This document shows, piece after piece, positions 8,759 to 17,199 of a stretch of DNA of 64,000 nucleotides. Made by a program: the position numbers and the translations under genes. Position 1 is the first letter of the stretch. The number at the start of each line of letters is the position of its first letter. A model generated the notes under the pieces. It saw only the letters and a list, made by a program, of their open reading frames with translations. It had not been told where the DNA came from and did no database searches. This DNA is from Arthrobacter_H rhombi (GTDB lineage: Bacteria > Actinomycetota > Actinomycetes > Actinomycetales > Micrococcaceae): positions 1 to 64,000 of the forward strand of contig NZ_BAAAIV010000012.1 in the NCBI RefSeq assembly GCF_039526245.1, in the 5' to 3' direction.

Positions 8759-9286
8759 CTAGTGCCCGATCACGTCCTGTGCGGCCTTTCGGGCATCCTT
8801 GGTGCCACTCCGCACCGACTTGGCCAATTCCTTGTTGGTCTTCACGAGCTGCTTCCGCGCGTCCTGGCCCATGTGGCGTGCACGCCATGCCAGCGAGGGG
8901 GCACCTGCGGTATCGACGGATGCGAGCAGGACGCCTCCGGCGAGCGAGATGTTCTTGACGCGGTTCGAGGAGATAACGCGCGCGTCGCCCGCGTTGTCGT
9001 TGAATCCGGTCACGGCGGAGGAACCGACGAGGAGCAACGCCGAGAAACGGGGGAACTTGCCGAGTGCAAGCATCAGACCGGAAACGATCTGTGCGGCACC
9101 GATGCAACGGGCAGCCAACGCGGGCTTGGCGGCGATGGGTTCGAGCTGGGGGAAGACCGACGCCGCGCGGCGCAGGTTCGGGCGGAGCCGTTCCCCGCTC
9201 TCTTCGGGCTTGCGGACGCGGTCAAGGCCGGTCAACACGAAGCTGGAGGCCAGCAGTGGGCGGGCGATCAGGCGAACCAGGGACAT
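8759..9286 (-). CDS. DoxX family membrane protein
   Basis: 175-aa protein with hydrophobic segments near residues 8-25, 60-80, 85-100 and 110-130 and a Lys-rich C-terminal tail (ARKQLVKTNKELAKSV). The start SLVRLIARPLLASSFVLTGLDRVRKPE and the AARCIGAAQIVSGLMLALGK segment are typical of DoxX proteins, a loosely defined family sometimes linked to quinone or thiol redox stress. ATG 9286 has GGAGGA six bases upstream. It is divergent from sigR, so the 273-bp intergenic carries both promoters, and probably heads the aroA operon. Confidence 0.82.
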   Translation of the reverse strand: MSLVRLIARPLLASSFVLTGLDRVRKPEESGERLRPNLRRAASVFPQLEPIAAKPALAARCIGAAQIVSGLMLALGKFPRFSALLLVGSSAVTGFNDNAGDARVISSNRVKNISLAGGVLLASVDTAGAPSLAWRARHMGQDARKQLVKTNKELAKSVRSGTKDARKAAQDVIGH

Positions 9287-9378
9287 CGATTCCTCCAAGG
9301 AGTCGGGAGTGCTTTCACGTGCTGGTCCTAGTCTTGCACTATTTCGACTCCAATCGGTGCGGGGGAGGCCCCTGGCTG

Positions 9379-9404
9379 GGAATAGTGTCGCAGCTGAGGC
9401 TGTT
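9379..9404 (+). promoter_or_regulatory. SigR-type promoter upstream of sigR
   Basis: GGAAT at 9379-9383, exactly 18 bases, then GTT at 9402-9404, identical to the SigR consensus. A transcript from here would start near 9410 and include an ATG at 9482 with AGGAGG (9466-9471) ten bases upstream, in frame with sigR. It gives an autoregulatory loop. Confidence 0.7.
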
Positions 9405-9545
9405 GTGCCTACCAGACGACCGGTGGTCAGATCACCGGCCCAGACCAGAGCAACCCACACCGTTCAGGAGGAAGCGCAAAGATGCCGGTGATGACATCTG
9501 CCGAGCGCGTGGTCCAACCCACGGACAGGACTCATGGCCCCGGTC

Positions 9546-9551
9546 TAGACT
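9546..9551 (+). promoter_or_regulatory. Second sigR promoter, leaderless -10 (TAGACT)
   Basis: TAGACT lies eight bases before the ATG at 9560, so transcription would begin at or next to the start codon. No good -35 is seen. This would supply a basal level of the short SigR form. Confidence 0.45.
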
Positions 9552-9559
9552 GGGTGGTG

Positions 9560-10216
9560 ATGAGTACTTCACAGCATGGGGTCGAGCAGATCCCCGAGGA
9601 CGCCGAATCCGAGGCGCAACGTCGCGAGCGATTCGAGCGTGACGCCCTGCAGTACGTCGACCAGCTCTATTCCGCGGCGATGCGTATGGCACGCAACCCC
9701 TCGGATGCCGAGGATCTGGTGCAGGAGGCCTACACCAAGGCGTATTCGGCCTTCCACCAGTACAAGCCGGGGACCAACCTGAAGGCCTGGCTGTACCGGA
9801 TCCTGACAAATACGTACATCAACCTCTACCGCAAGCGCCAGCGCGAGCCGTTGCGCTCGAGCACCGACACGGTGGAGGACTGGCAAATGGCGCAGGCCGC
9901 CGAGCATACGCCGACCGGGCTCCGCTCGGCGGAAGCCGAGGCACTGGACCACTTGCCGGACTCCGACGTGAAGGAGGCGCTGCAGTCGATTCCGGAGGAA
10001 TTCCGCTTGGCCGTCTACTTCACCGACGTGGAGGGATACGCCTACAAGGAAGTCGCCGAGATCCTCGGCATTCCGATCGGAACCGTGATGTCGCGGTTGC
10101 ACCGCGGACGCAAGCAACTCAGGGAACTGCTCGCCGACTACGCCGCCACCCGCGGACTCGGCAAAGCGAAGACGACGACGGGCCGTCCGGCCGCGGCCGG
10201 ACAAGGGAGGAAATGA
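9560..10216 (+). CDS. sigR: RNA polymerase ECF sigma factor SigR/SigH (thiol-oxidative stress)
   Basis: 218-aa group-4 sigma factor. Region 2 (about 30-100) has LYSAAMRMARNPSDAEDLVQEAYTKAY, with LYRILTNTYINLYRKRQRE after it; region 4 (about 140-195) has IPEEFRLAVYFTDVEGYAYKEVAEIL and IGTVMSRLHRGRKQLR. The sequence and the adjacent ZAS anti-sigma gene identify it as the SigR/SigH group that answers disulfide stress. ATG 9560 follows a leaderless -10; an in-frame ATG at 9482 with a good ribosome site would add 26 residues, so two isoforms are plausible. The stop overlaps the rsrA start region. Confidence 0.92.
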   Translation: MSTSQHGVEQIPEDAESEAQRRERFERDALQYVDQLYSAAMRMARNPSDAEDLVQEAYTKAYSAFHQYKPGTNLKAWLYRILTNTYINLYRKRQREPLRSSTDTVEDWQMAQAAEHTPTGLRSAEAEALDHLPDSDVKEALQSIPEEFRLAVYFTDVEGYAYKEVAEILGIPIGTVMSRLHRGRKQLRELLADYAATRGLGKAKTTTGRPAAAGQGRK

Positions 10217-10482
10217 TGGGCGACTGCCAATCAATGGGTGACTGCAGCGACGAGCGCATCGCCCGACTGTATGAATACCTCGACGGTGCGCTGTCCGTGG
10301 ATGACCTCAAGGACGTGCGTGAGCACCTCGAGCACTGCGATGACTGCACCAAGGAATACGACCTGGAGTGCATCATCCGCTCGGTCGTGAAGCGAAGCTG
10401 CCAGGAAGTGGCTCCAGACACGCTGAAGACGCGCATCATGTCGCGCATCAGCGAGATCCGCGTTGAGGTCGGCCACGGCTGA
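10216..10482 (+). CDS. rsrA: Redox-sensing zinc anti-sigma factor RsrA
   Basis: 88-aa ZAS-domain protein that holds SigR inactive until its thiols are oxidised and zinc is lost. The zinc motif is His37-x3-Cys41-x2-Cys44, with further cysteines at 4, 10, 52 and 62. H37, C41 and C44 fall at the same numbers I recall for Streptomyces RsrA. Two tandem ATGs exist (10213, 10216); the second has GGAGG at better distance. Directly coupled to sigR, and followed by a strong terminator. Confidence 0.92.
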   Translation: MGDCQSMGDCSDERIARLYEYLDGALSVDDLKDVREHLEHCDDCTKEYDLECIIRSVVKRSCQEVAPDTLKTRIMSRISEIRVEVGHG

Positions 10483-10526
10483 TCCGTCTCGCGGTCGTTC
10501 CGGCCCGTCAGCGGCCCCCGGGCACA

Positions 10527-10560
10527 AAAGAGCCCACATCCGTCAGGATGTGGGCTCTTC
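10527..10560. terminator. Strong hairpin between rsrA and bL37
   Basis: AAAGAGCCCACATCC pairs with GGATGTGGGCTCTT around a four-base loop: a 14-bp near-perfect stem with an A-run on one side and T's on the other. It can end sigR-rsrA on the plus strand and the convergent bL37 gene on the minus strand. Confidence 0.85.
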
Positions 10561-10575
10561 GCTATTCCACCTGGT

Positions 10576-10650
10576 TTAGGTGTTGGGGCGCTTGCCGTGG
10601 TTCGCGCCGCCATTCTTGCGACTACGGCGCTTACGTGCACGCTTGCTCAT
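10576..10650 (-). CDS. 24-aa ribosomal protein bL37
   Basis: A very short gene encoding MSKRARKRRSRKNGGANHGK followed by RPNT. The basic composition and the end ANHGKRPN match the tiny actinobacterial large-subunit protein bL37 found in mycobacterial ribosome structures (often annotated as an AURKAIP1/COX24-domain protein). ATG 10650 is preceded by GGAGGC at ideal spacing and the stop TAA is at 10576. It is below usual ORF cut-offs. It stands alone, with its own upstream region at 10651-10750. Confidence 0.88.
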   Translation of the reverse strand: MSKRARKRRSRKNGGANHGKRPNT

Positions 10651-10864
10651 GGCTGCCTCCTGATCTGCTCGGTAATTGGGCTGCCCTCTATCTTGTCACA
10701 TCCCTGGACCAGGCCACTACTCGACCCCCAACGTGTCCGGTGCAGCTTCATGCCAGAGGGGATGAATCGATGATTCGACTGCTTCCATAGCTGACGGGAT
10801 CGTCGTGACTGCTGTGGTGCTGATCGCCATCCGTCCCGAATGGCCCTGCGGGGGCGGACATAGA
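10651..10864. other. Intergenic region upstream of bL37
   Basis: About 210 bp between the divergently read bL37 start and the end of the SGNH-like gene transcript. The short ORFs here run antisense to each other, lack ribosome sites and resemble nothing. It presumably holds the bL37 promoter on the minus strand, but I could not fix a -35/-10 pair. Confidence 0.4.
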
Positions 10865-10899
10865 CGATGGCGGGGACCCCCAGGGGATTCCCGCCATCG
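10865..10899 (-). terminator. Hairpin after the SGNH-like gene
   Basis: CGATGGCGGG (10865-10874) is the exact complement of CCCGCCATCG (10890-10899), with an inner CCCC/GGGG pairing in the loop. It lies 17 bp beyond the minus-strand stop at 10916. There is no U-run. Confidence 0.65.
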
Positions 10900-10915
10900 T
10901 TCATGCAGGTGGTGC

Positions 10916-11521
10916 TCAGGCGCCGGTGGGTTCGGCCAGATCGAGCCAGCGGTACCACCCGCGGTGCAGGACCAGCCAGGCAATGAGTCCGTGTCCGGCC
11001 TGGCCGGGGAGGCCGCCATTGGCCGCCAGATCGTTGCGCCACTGCTCATGGTTCTGCAGGGGGCCGAACGTGTCGACGAAGGCGTGGTGGCGTCGCGAGG
11101 CCACGTCGGCGTAGGCAGCGGAGAGCTCGGCAAGGCGTGCGTTGCGTTCGTTGTCCAGCGACGGCGTGGGGCCGACGACGAGGGCCTTGATGCTCATCTG
11201 CGACGCTGCGTCCATGATGTTGGCCAAATTCAGCCGGCTGCGGGCCGTTGAGAGCCCGAGGTCGAGGTCGTGGTCGGAAAGCGCGACGACGAGGCGGTTG
11301 TCGCAGCCGTCGCCGAAACGACGGGACGCCTCCTGCAGCCATCGCTCGGCCAGTGCCTCGGTCCCTTCATCGGGCGAGGCCAGAGAGTAGCTCTCCAGAC
11401 GGAAATCGTCGCCAGTGGTGCGGGCCAGAACCCGGCCGAACCAGCCGAGGGCACGGGGGTCGCCATGGCCGGCGAGGACCTCGTTGCCGATGGCGGCAAT
11501 GCGGATAGTGCGTTGTTCCAC
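10916..11521 (-). CDS. SGNH/GDSL-hydrolase-like protein with degenerate active site
   Basis: 201-aa protein with the layout of actinobacterial GDSL lipase/acylhydrolases: an N-terminal beta strand RIAAIGNEVLAGHGDPRALGWFGRVLAR, then alternating strands and helices. The nucleophile motif GDS is replaced by GNE (Gly-Asn-Glu), the block-III position reads ALSDHDL rather than GxND, and the C-terminal DxxH is reduced to AGH. It therefore either uses other chemistry or is not a hydrolase. GTG start with GAAAGG upstream; a -10-like TAGAGT lies on the minus strand at 11548-11553. Single-gene unit. Confidence 0.6.
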   Translation of the reverse strand: MEQRTIRIAAIGNEVLAGHGDPRALGWFGRVLARTTGDDFRLESYSLASPDEGTEALAERWLQEASRRFGDGCDNRLVVALSDHDLDLGLSTARSRLNLANIMDAASQMSIKALVVGPTPSLDNERNARLAELSAAYADVASRRHHAFVDTFGPLQNHEQWRNDLAANGGLPGQAGHGLIAWLVLHRGWYRWLDLAEPTGA

Positions 11522-11573
11522 GAAAGACCTTTCTGCGCGGTACGCCCACTCTAACAGCGGGCCCGTTACGCCG

Positions 11574-11600
11574 AAGGGCGGGACACGAGGTCCCGCCCTT
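11574..11600 (-). terminator. Terminator hairpin of kgd
   Basis: AAGGGCGGGAC (11574-11584) is the exact complement of GTCCCGCCCTT (11590-11600) with a five-base loop, 20 bp after the kgd stop on the minus strand. Confidence 0.75.
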
Positions 11601-11620
11601 CAGCTCATGCGTTGTTGCTT

Positions 11621-14600
11621 TTACTGGTCGAAGGCGTGCTTCAGAAGGTCCGCCAGCTCGACCTCGTGCCGCTTGTGGGAGCCGGTCGACGTGGCGGCCG
11701 ACGCCGTGCGCGAGACCAACACGACCGGGCGGTCGAGTTCGGGAGCAAGGTTCAGGCCCATGAACGGCCACGGACCCTGGTTCGCGGGCTCGTCCTGGGT
11801 CCAGTACACCTTCGCGTTCGGGTACTTCGCCAGCTCCTCCTTGATCGCCTCGACGGGCAGCGGGTAGAGCTGCTCCACGCGGATGATCGCGGTCTTCTCG
11901 TCGCCTGCCTTCTTACGGGCCGCTTCGAGATCGTAGAACAGGCGACCGGAGACCATGAGAACTCGTTCAACGCCTGCGCCGTCCAGCTTCATCGTGTCAC
12001 CGATGACTTCCTGGAAGTGGCCCTGGGTGAAGTCCTCGACCGAGCAGGCAGCGGCCTTCAGACGCAGCAGCTGCTTCGGGGTGAAGATGATCAGCGGCTT
12101 GCGCGGACGGGCGTAGGCCTGACGGCGCAACAGGTGGAAGTGGTTGGCGCCGTTGGACGGGTTCGCCACCACCAGGTTCTCCTCTGCACACATCTGCAGG
12201 AACCGCTCGATGCGGGCCGACGAGTGGTCCGGTCCCTGGCCCTCGTACCCGTGCGGCAGCATGAGCACGAGCGAGGAACGCTGTCCCCACTTCTGCTCGG
12301 CGGAGGAGATGAACTCGTCGATGATCGTCTGGGCGCCGTTGACGAAGTCGCCGAACTGCGCCTCCCAGATCACCAAGGCGTCGGGACGCTCCACGGAATA
12401 TCCGTATTCAAAGCCCATGGCCGCGTATTCGCTCAGGAGCGAATCGTAGATCCACAGCTTCGCCTGGTCGTCGGAGAGGTTGCGCAGCGGCATCCACTCG
12501 TCGCCGTTCTTGCGGTCGTGGAACACCGAGTGGCGCTGCACGAACGTGCCACGGCGCGAGTCCTGGCCGGACAGCCGGACCGGCACTCCTTCCATCGACA
12601 GGGAACCGAACGCGGCGATTTCCGCGAAGCCCCAGTCGATGCCGCCTTCGCGGGACATGGCCTCACGACGCTCGAGGAGTGCCTTGAGCTTCGGGTGGAT
12701 CGTGAAGCCCTCGGGGATGTCAACGTGCGCCTTGCCCACCGTTGCCAGCATGTCGGCGCTGATGGCGGTTTCCTGCGGGCGGTTCACCCCGGCGTCGTCG
12801 ACCTGGGAAGCCGGCAGCTCCAGGTCGTTGACCTTGGTCTGGTCGGAGGAGACCACCGGGATGGGTGAGGTCTGGGCCGCATGCGTTTCGGCGAAGACCC
12901 GTTCCAGCCGTCCCTGGTAGTCGCGCAAGGCCTGGTCGGCCTCGTCCTGGGTGATGTCGTTGCGGCCGACCAGCGCCTCGGTGTAGAGCTTGCGGGTCGA
13001 GCGTTTGGCCTCGATGAGGTTGTACATCATCGGCTGCGTCATCGAGGGGTCGTCACCCTCGTTGTGTCCGCGGCGGCGGTAGCAGACGAGGTCGATGACG
13101 ACGTCCTTGCGGAACTTCTGGCGGTACTTGAACGCCAGCTGCGCCACACGCACCACGGCTTCCGGGTCGTCGCCGTTCACGTGGAAGACGGGGGCCTGGA
13201 TGATCTTGGCGGCATCCGTGGAGTACACGGAGGAACGCGAGGCCGTCGGCGAGGTGGTGAAGCCCACCTGGTTGTTGACCACCACGTGGATGGAACCGCC
13301 GGTGCGGTAGCCGCGCAGCTGCGAGAGGTTCAAGGTCTCGGCGACCACGCCCTGCCCGGCAAACGCCGCATCTCCGTGCACCAGGATCGGGAGGACACTG
13401 TAGCCATCCGAGTCGGTGCCCAGGTTCAGTCGGTCCTGCTTGGCGCGGACGATGCCCTCCAGCACCGGATCCACCGCTTCGAGGTGCGATGGGTTGGCGG
13501 CCAGGTAGACGCGCGTCTCGTTGCCGTTGTCTGAGGTGAACTTGCCTTCGGTGCCCAAGTGGTACTTCACGTCACCGGAGCCCTGGACGCTCCGCGGATC
13601 CTGCGTGCCCTCGAATTCGCGGAAGACCTGTGCATAGGTCTTGCCGGCGATGTTCGTGAGCACGTTCAGGCGTCCGCGGTGGGCCATGCCGATGGCCACT
13701 TCGTCCAGTCCCTGGTCCGCGGCGTCGGACATGATGCCGTCGAGCAGCGGGATCAGCGACTCGCCGCCCTCGAGGGAGAAGCGCTTCTGGCCGACGAACT
13801 TCGTCTGCAGGAAGGTCTCGAACGCCTCGGCGGCGTTCAGTCGGCCCAGGATGCGGAACTGCTCTTCACGGCTGGGCTTCTCGTACTCGTGCTCCATCTC
13901 GTCCTGGAACCACTGGCGTTCCTCGGGGTTCTGGATGTGCATGTACTCGATGCCGGTGGTGCGGCAGTAGGAATCGCGCAGCACGCCGAGGATCTTGCGC
14001 AGGGTCAGGCGCGAGGCGCCGCCGAAGCCGCCGGTGACCCATTCGCGCTCCAGATCCCACAGCGTCAGGCCGTAGGTGCGGATGTCCAGGTCGGGGTGTC
14101 GGCGCTGGACGTACTCGAGCGGGTTGATGTCCGCCATCAGGTGGCCACGCACGCGGTACGCGTGGATGAGCTGCTGGATGCGGGCGATCTTGTTGACCTG
14201 GAGGTCGACGTCGACCTGGTTGTCCACGACCCAGCGCACCGGCTCGTAGGGGATGCGCAGTGCCTCGAAGATCTCGTCGTAGAAGCCCTGCTCGCCGAGG
14301 AGCAGTGACTCGACCAGGCGCAGGAACTCGCCGGAGCCGGCTCCCTGGATGACGCGGTGGTCGTAGGTGGAGGTCAACGTGATGACCTTGCCGATGCCCT
14401 GCATCGCCACGGTCTTCTCGCTGGCGCCGCGGAACTCCGCGGGGTACTCCAGTGCGCCGACGCCCACGATGGTGGCCTGGCCCTTGGACAGGCGGGGGAC
14501 CGAGTGCACGGTGCCGATGCCGCCCGGGTTGGTCAGCGAGGTGGTGGTACCGGCGTAGTCGTCGGCGGTCAGCTTGTTGTTGCGGGCCCGCTTGATCAGT

Positions 14601-15412
14601 TCCTCGTAGGCCGTCCAGAACTCCGAGAAGTTCAGCGTCTCGGCCTTCTTGATGTTCGGGACCGCGAGCATGCGCGAGCCGTCCGGCTTCGGGATGTCGA
14701 TCGCAATGCCGAAGTTCACGTGGGCCGGCTGCACGGCGGTGGGCTTGCCATCGACCTCGCGGTAGGTCACGTTCTGCGAGGGGAAGAGCTTCAGGGCACG
14801 CACGACGGCGAAGCCGATGAGGTGCGTGAAGGAGACCTTTCCGCCGCGGGCCCGGGCCAGGTGGCTGTTGATGACGATGCGGTTGTCGATCAGCGCCTTC
14901 GCCGGCACGGCACGCACGGTCGTGGCCGTCGGAACCGTCAGCGACTGTTCCATGTTCGTGGCGATGGCCTTGGCCGGACCGCGCAGCGGCTTCGCGACGT
15001 CTTCTTCGGTCGGATTCGCGGCACTGCTGGACTTCGGCAGCTCGGCGGGGATCGGGGAGGTCTTCGGGGCCGGATCGGCTGGCTTGGCCTTCTCGGTCTC
15101 GGGGGTGTCCTTGGGCGTATCGCCCGAAGAGGCGGCGGTGTCGGGCTTCTTCTGCGGCGTCTTCGCCTCAGGAGCCTCGTTGACCCTCGCCTCGGTGGCG
15201 GCGCGCGGGCTGGGGCCGGTGCCATTGCCCGATGCCGCCGGGGCGGAATCCGCAGCAGGCGGCCGTCCGGAGGAATCAAACGAATCGAAGATGCTCCACC
15301 ACTTCTTGTCCACTGAGTTCTTGTCCCGCAGATACTGCTGGTACAGCTCCTCGACGAGCCACTCGTTCCCGCCGAACTCCTCGGTTAGCCGGTGGTGTGG
15401 TTGATCTGGCAC
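11621..15412 (-). CDS. kgd: Multifunctional 2-oxoglutarate metabolism enzyme Kgd (SucA/alpha-ketoglutarate decarboxylase)
   Basis: 1263-aa fused enzyme of the TCA cycle. Residues 1-45 carry the small E1 N-terminal motif (EFGGNEWLVEELYQQYL); 45-120 is a Pro/Ala/Thr-rich linker; about 125-375 is an E2-like acyltransferase domain ending in TSTYDHRVIQGAGSGEFL; about 400-1263 is thiamine-diphosphate E1, with MAHRGRLNVL, HGDAAFAGQGVVAE, NNQVGFTT and RRRGHNEGDDPS. This E2-E1 fusion is the actinobacterial Kgd form, which works with a separate lipoylated E2 and E3. GTG start at 15412 with GAGGCG upstream. Transcribed alone. Confidence 0.96.
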   Translation of the reverse strand: MPDQPHHRLTEEFGGNEWLVEELYQQYLRDKNSVDKKWWSIFDSFDSSGRPPAADSAPAASGNGTGPSPRAATEARVNEAPEAKTPQKKPDTAASSGDTPKDTPETEKAKPADPAPKTSPIPAELPKSSSAANPTEEDVAKPLRGPAKAIATNMEQSLTVPTATTVRAVPAKALIDNRIVINSHLARARGGKVSFTHLIGFAVVRALKLFPSQNVTYREVDGKPTAVQPAHVNFGIAIDIPKPDGSRMLAVPNIKKAETLNFSEFWTAYEELIKRARNNKLTADDYAGTTTSLTNPGGIGTVHSVPRLSKGQATIVGVGALEYPAEFRGASEKTVAMQGIGKVITLTSTYDHRVIQGAGSGEFLRLVESLLLGEQGFYDEIFEALRIPYEPVRWVVDNQVDVDLQVNKIARIQQLIHAYRVRGHLMADINPLEYVQRRHPDLDIRTYGLTLWDLEREWVTGGFGGASRLTLRKILGVLRDSYCRTTGIEYMHIQNPEERQWFQDEMEHEYEKPSREEQFRILGRLNAAEAFETFLQTKFVGQKRFSLEGGESLIPLLDGIMSDAADQGLDEVAIGMAHRGRLNVLTNIAGKTYAQVFREFEGTQDPRSVQGSGDVKYHLGTEGKFTSDNGNETRVYLAANPSHLEAVDPVLEGIVRAKQDRLNLGTDSDGYSVLPILVHGDAAFAGQGVVAETLNLSQLRGYRTGGSIHVVVNNQVGFTTSPTASRSSVYSTDAAKIIQAPVFHVNGDDPEAVVRVAQLAFKYRQKFRKDVVIDLVCYRRRGHNEGDDPSMTQPMMYNLIEAKRSTRKLYTEALVGRNDITQDEADQALRDYQGRLERVFAETHAAQTSPIPVVSSDQTKVNDLELPASQVDDAGVNRPQETAISADMLATVGKAHVDIPEGFTIHPKLKALLERREAMSREGGIDWGFAEIAAFGSLSMEGVPVRLSGQDSRRGTFVQRHSVFHDRKNGDEWMPLRNLSDDQAKLWIYDSLLSEYAAMGFEYGYSVERPDALVIWEAQFGDFVNGAQTIIDEFISSAEQKWGQRSSLVLMLPHGYEGQGPDHSSARIERFLQMCAEENLVVANPSNGANHFHLLRRQAYARPRKPLIIFTPKQLLRLKAAACSVEDFTQGHFQEVIGDTMKLDGAGVERVLMVSGRLFYDLEAARKKAGDEKTAIIRVEQLYPLPVEAIKEELAKYPNAKVYWTQDEPANQGPWPFMGLNLAPELDRPVVLVSRTASAATSTGSHKRHEVELADLLKHAFDQ

Positions 15413-15675
15413 GATGACGCCTCTTCTTCCCTGTGGTTGCCTCGCCGCTGGGTCCCGATCGTGTCCGGGGTGGTGCGACGACCTAGTCCTAGACCTTCCG
15501 CCAGTCTAATGACCTTCGCCGCCGCGTTGCGAATCAGACGCGGGGCATTGCGCGCCTATTTTCGGCGCCGTCGGCGAACCTGCTTGCCGGACCCGCCGCG
15601 GGTGTGTCCAACGACACCCGCCAGTGGGGCCCCGTCCTCGCGGTCGGCGGGTGGCATCTGTAGACTGGAACCCTT
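15413..15675. promoter_or_regulatory. Divergent promoter region of kgd and the CBS-protein operon
   Basis: On the minus strand TAGACTGG at 15508-15501 is a likely -10 for kgd, giving a leader of about 85 nt. On the plus strand TAGACTGG at 15661-15668 faces the other way and stands nine bases before an ATG at 15676. No clear -35 boxes. The remaining sequence holds nothing recognisable. Confidence 0.45.
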
Positions 15676-15873
15676 ATGGACAGCCACTCAGTGTGCCGGC
15701 CCGTCGCGAAACCGCGCAGCGCCGGCTCAAACCGTCTCAGCATGCCCACTTCTTCCGCCGCCGCATCGGAGCCTTCTAGACCGGCTTCACCGGAAGATGA
15801 CCCACGCACCCCCGCCCAGCACCGTCGTCGTGCCGTGGTGTCAGGTGCGGGAACGACGGCGGTGAGCCGCTAG
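15676..15873 (+). CDS. Possible 65-aa leader ORF before the CBS-protein gene
   Basis: Not recognised. A short frame from ATG 15676, nine bases after a TAGACT -10, to TAG 15871-15873, immediately followed by the GTG start of the next gene. The peptide is Ser/Pro/Arg-rich without domains. If translated from a leaderless message it would deliver ribosomes onto the downstream GTG, which has only a weak ribosome site (GGCGGTGAG). It may equally be plain 5' UTR. Confidence 0.25.
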   Translation: MDSHSVCRPVAKPRSAGSNRLSMPTSSAAASEPSRPASPEDDPRTPAQHRRRAVVSGAGTTAVSR

Positions 15874-17199
15874 GTGGAATGGATTTTCCTGGCACTCGGC
15901 CTGCTCCTGATCGGGGGGACCGGGTTCTTCGTGGCCGTCGAGTTCTCCCTGGTCGCCCTGGACCAGAGCACCGTCCAGCGTTCGGTGGCCCGCGGCGAAC
16001 GCGGTGCTGAACCACTGCTGCGTTGCCTCAAATCGCTCTCGACCCAGCTCTCCTCCTGCCAGCTCGGCATCACACTCACCACGCTGCTGACGGGTTACGT
16101 GATGGAACCATCCGTGGGCAAGCTGCTCACCCCGGTGCTGGCAGCTGCGGGGCTTGGCCCCAGCGCCGCCCCCGTCTCGCTCATTGTGGCGATGGCGTTC
16201 GCAACGATCCTCTCGATGCTGGTCGGTGAGCTGGTCCCCAAGAACCTGGCCATCGCCCGCGCCCTGCCGATCGGCCGGGCCATCGCCCGCCCGCAACTGG
16301 TGTTCACCGCGGTGTTCAAGCCGGCGATCGTCGTGCTCAACGGCTTCTCCAACAAGGTGCTGCACACCATGGGGTTGGAGGCCAAGGAGGAGATCTCCGG
16401 GGCCCGCAGCCCCGCCGAACTGAACTCGCTGGTCCGCCGCTCCGCCGAGATGGGCACCCTGGACCGCGACACCGCCCGCTTCCTGTCGCGCACGCTGCGC
16501 TTCTCCGAACGCTCGGCAGCCGATGTGATGACCCCGCGCATCCGCATGGAGACCGTGGAGCTGGATGAGCCGCTGGAATCGATCATCGAGACCGCCCGGC
16601 GCACCGGATACTCACGCTTCCCGGTCATCGGCGATTCCGCCGATGACGTCGAGGGTGTCTGCCACGTGAAGAAGGCGGTCGCCGTTCCGCGCCACAAGCG
16701 CGCCGGGCTGGTCGCCGCGACGATCATGGAGGACATCATCTCCGTCCCCGAAACCGTGCACCTGGACTCGTTGATCGCCGACCTGCGCGGCGCCAACCAG
16801 CAGGTCGCCATGGTGCTCGACGAGTACGGCGGAACCGCCGGCATGGTCACGCTGGAGGACCTGGTCGAGGAGATCGTCGGGGAAGTGACCGACGAGCACG
16901 ACAGGACCCAGCCCGGCGTCCTGGTCTCTGCCTCCGGTCGCTGGTATTTCCCGGGCCTGCTGCGCCCGGACGAGCTCGGCGACCAGGTGCCGGGCCTGAA
17001 GATCCCCGATGACGCCTCCTACGAGACCGTCGGTGGCTACGTGATGTCCATGCTCGGGCGCATCCCCGCAGTGGGCGACGTCGTCGAGACGGGCAACGGG
17101 GAACTGCTGGTGGAGTTGATGGACGGGCGCCGCGTGGACCGGCTGAGCTTCCAGGCCACCGCGACCGACGACGACACCGCAGGAGGGGAGGAACGATGA
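15874..17199 (+). CDS. HlyC/CorC-family membrane protein with DUF21, CBS pair and CorC domain
   Basis: 441-aa protein. The first ~190 residues are a DUF21 (CNNM) membrane domain with four hydrophobic segments and the motif SCQLGITLTTL; about 205-330 is a CBS pair (VMTPRIRMETV, GYSRFPVIG, MVLDEYGGTAGMVTLEDLVEEIVGE); about 345-430 is the CorC/HlyC domain. Family members are Mg/Co transporters or regulators of divalent-cation efflux. GTG start directly abuts an upstream stop. It overlaps the next gene, a shorter paralogue, so the two probably act as a pair. Confidence 0.9.
   Translation: MEWIFLALGLLLIGGTGFFVAVEFSLVALDQSTVQRSVARGERGAEPLLRCLKSLSTQLSSCQLGITLTTLLTGYVMEPSVGKLLTPVLAAAGLGPSAAPVSLIVAMAFATILSMLVGELVPKNLAIARALPIGRAIARPQLVFTAVFKPAIVVLNGFSNKVLHTMGLEAKEEISGARSPAELNSLVRRSAEMGTLDRDTARFLSRTLRFSERSAADVMTPRIRMETVELDEPLESIIETARRTGYSRFPVIGDSADDVEGVCHVKKAVAVPRHKRAGLVAATIMEDIISVPETVHLDSLIADLRGANQQVAMVLDEYGGTAGMVTLEDLVEEIVGEVTDEHDRTQPGVLVSASGRWYFPGLLRPDELGDQVPGLKIPDDASYETVGGYVMSMLGRIPAVGDVVETGNGELLVELMDGRRVDRLSFQATATDDDTAGGEER

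Noticed and set aside
11612..12868. Plus-strand frame of 418 codons antisense to kgd
   Set aside because: Antisense shadow of an intact, well-conserved enzyme.
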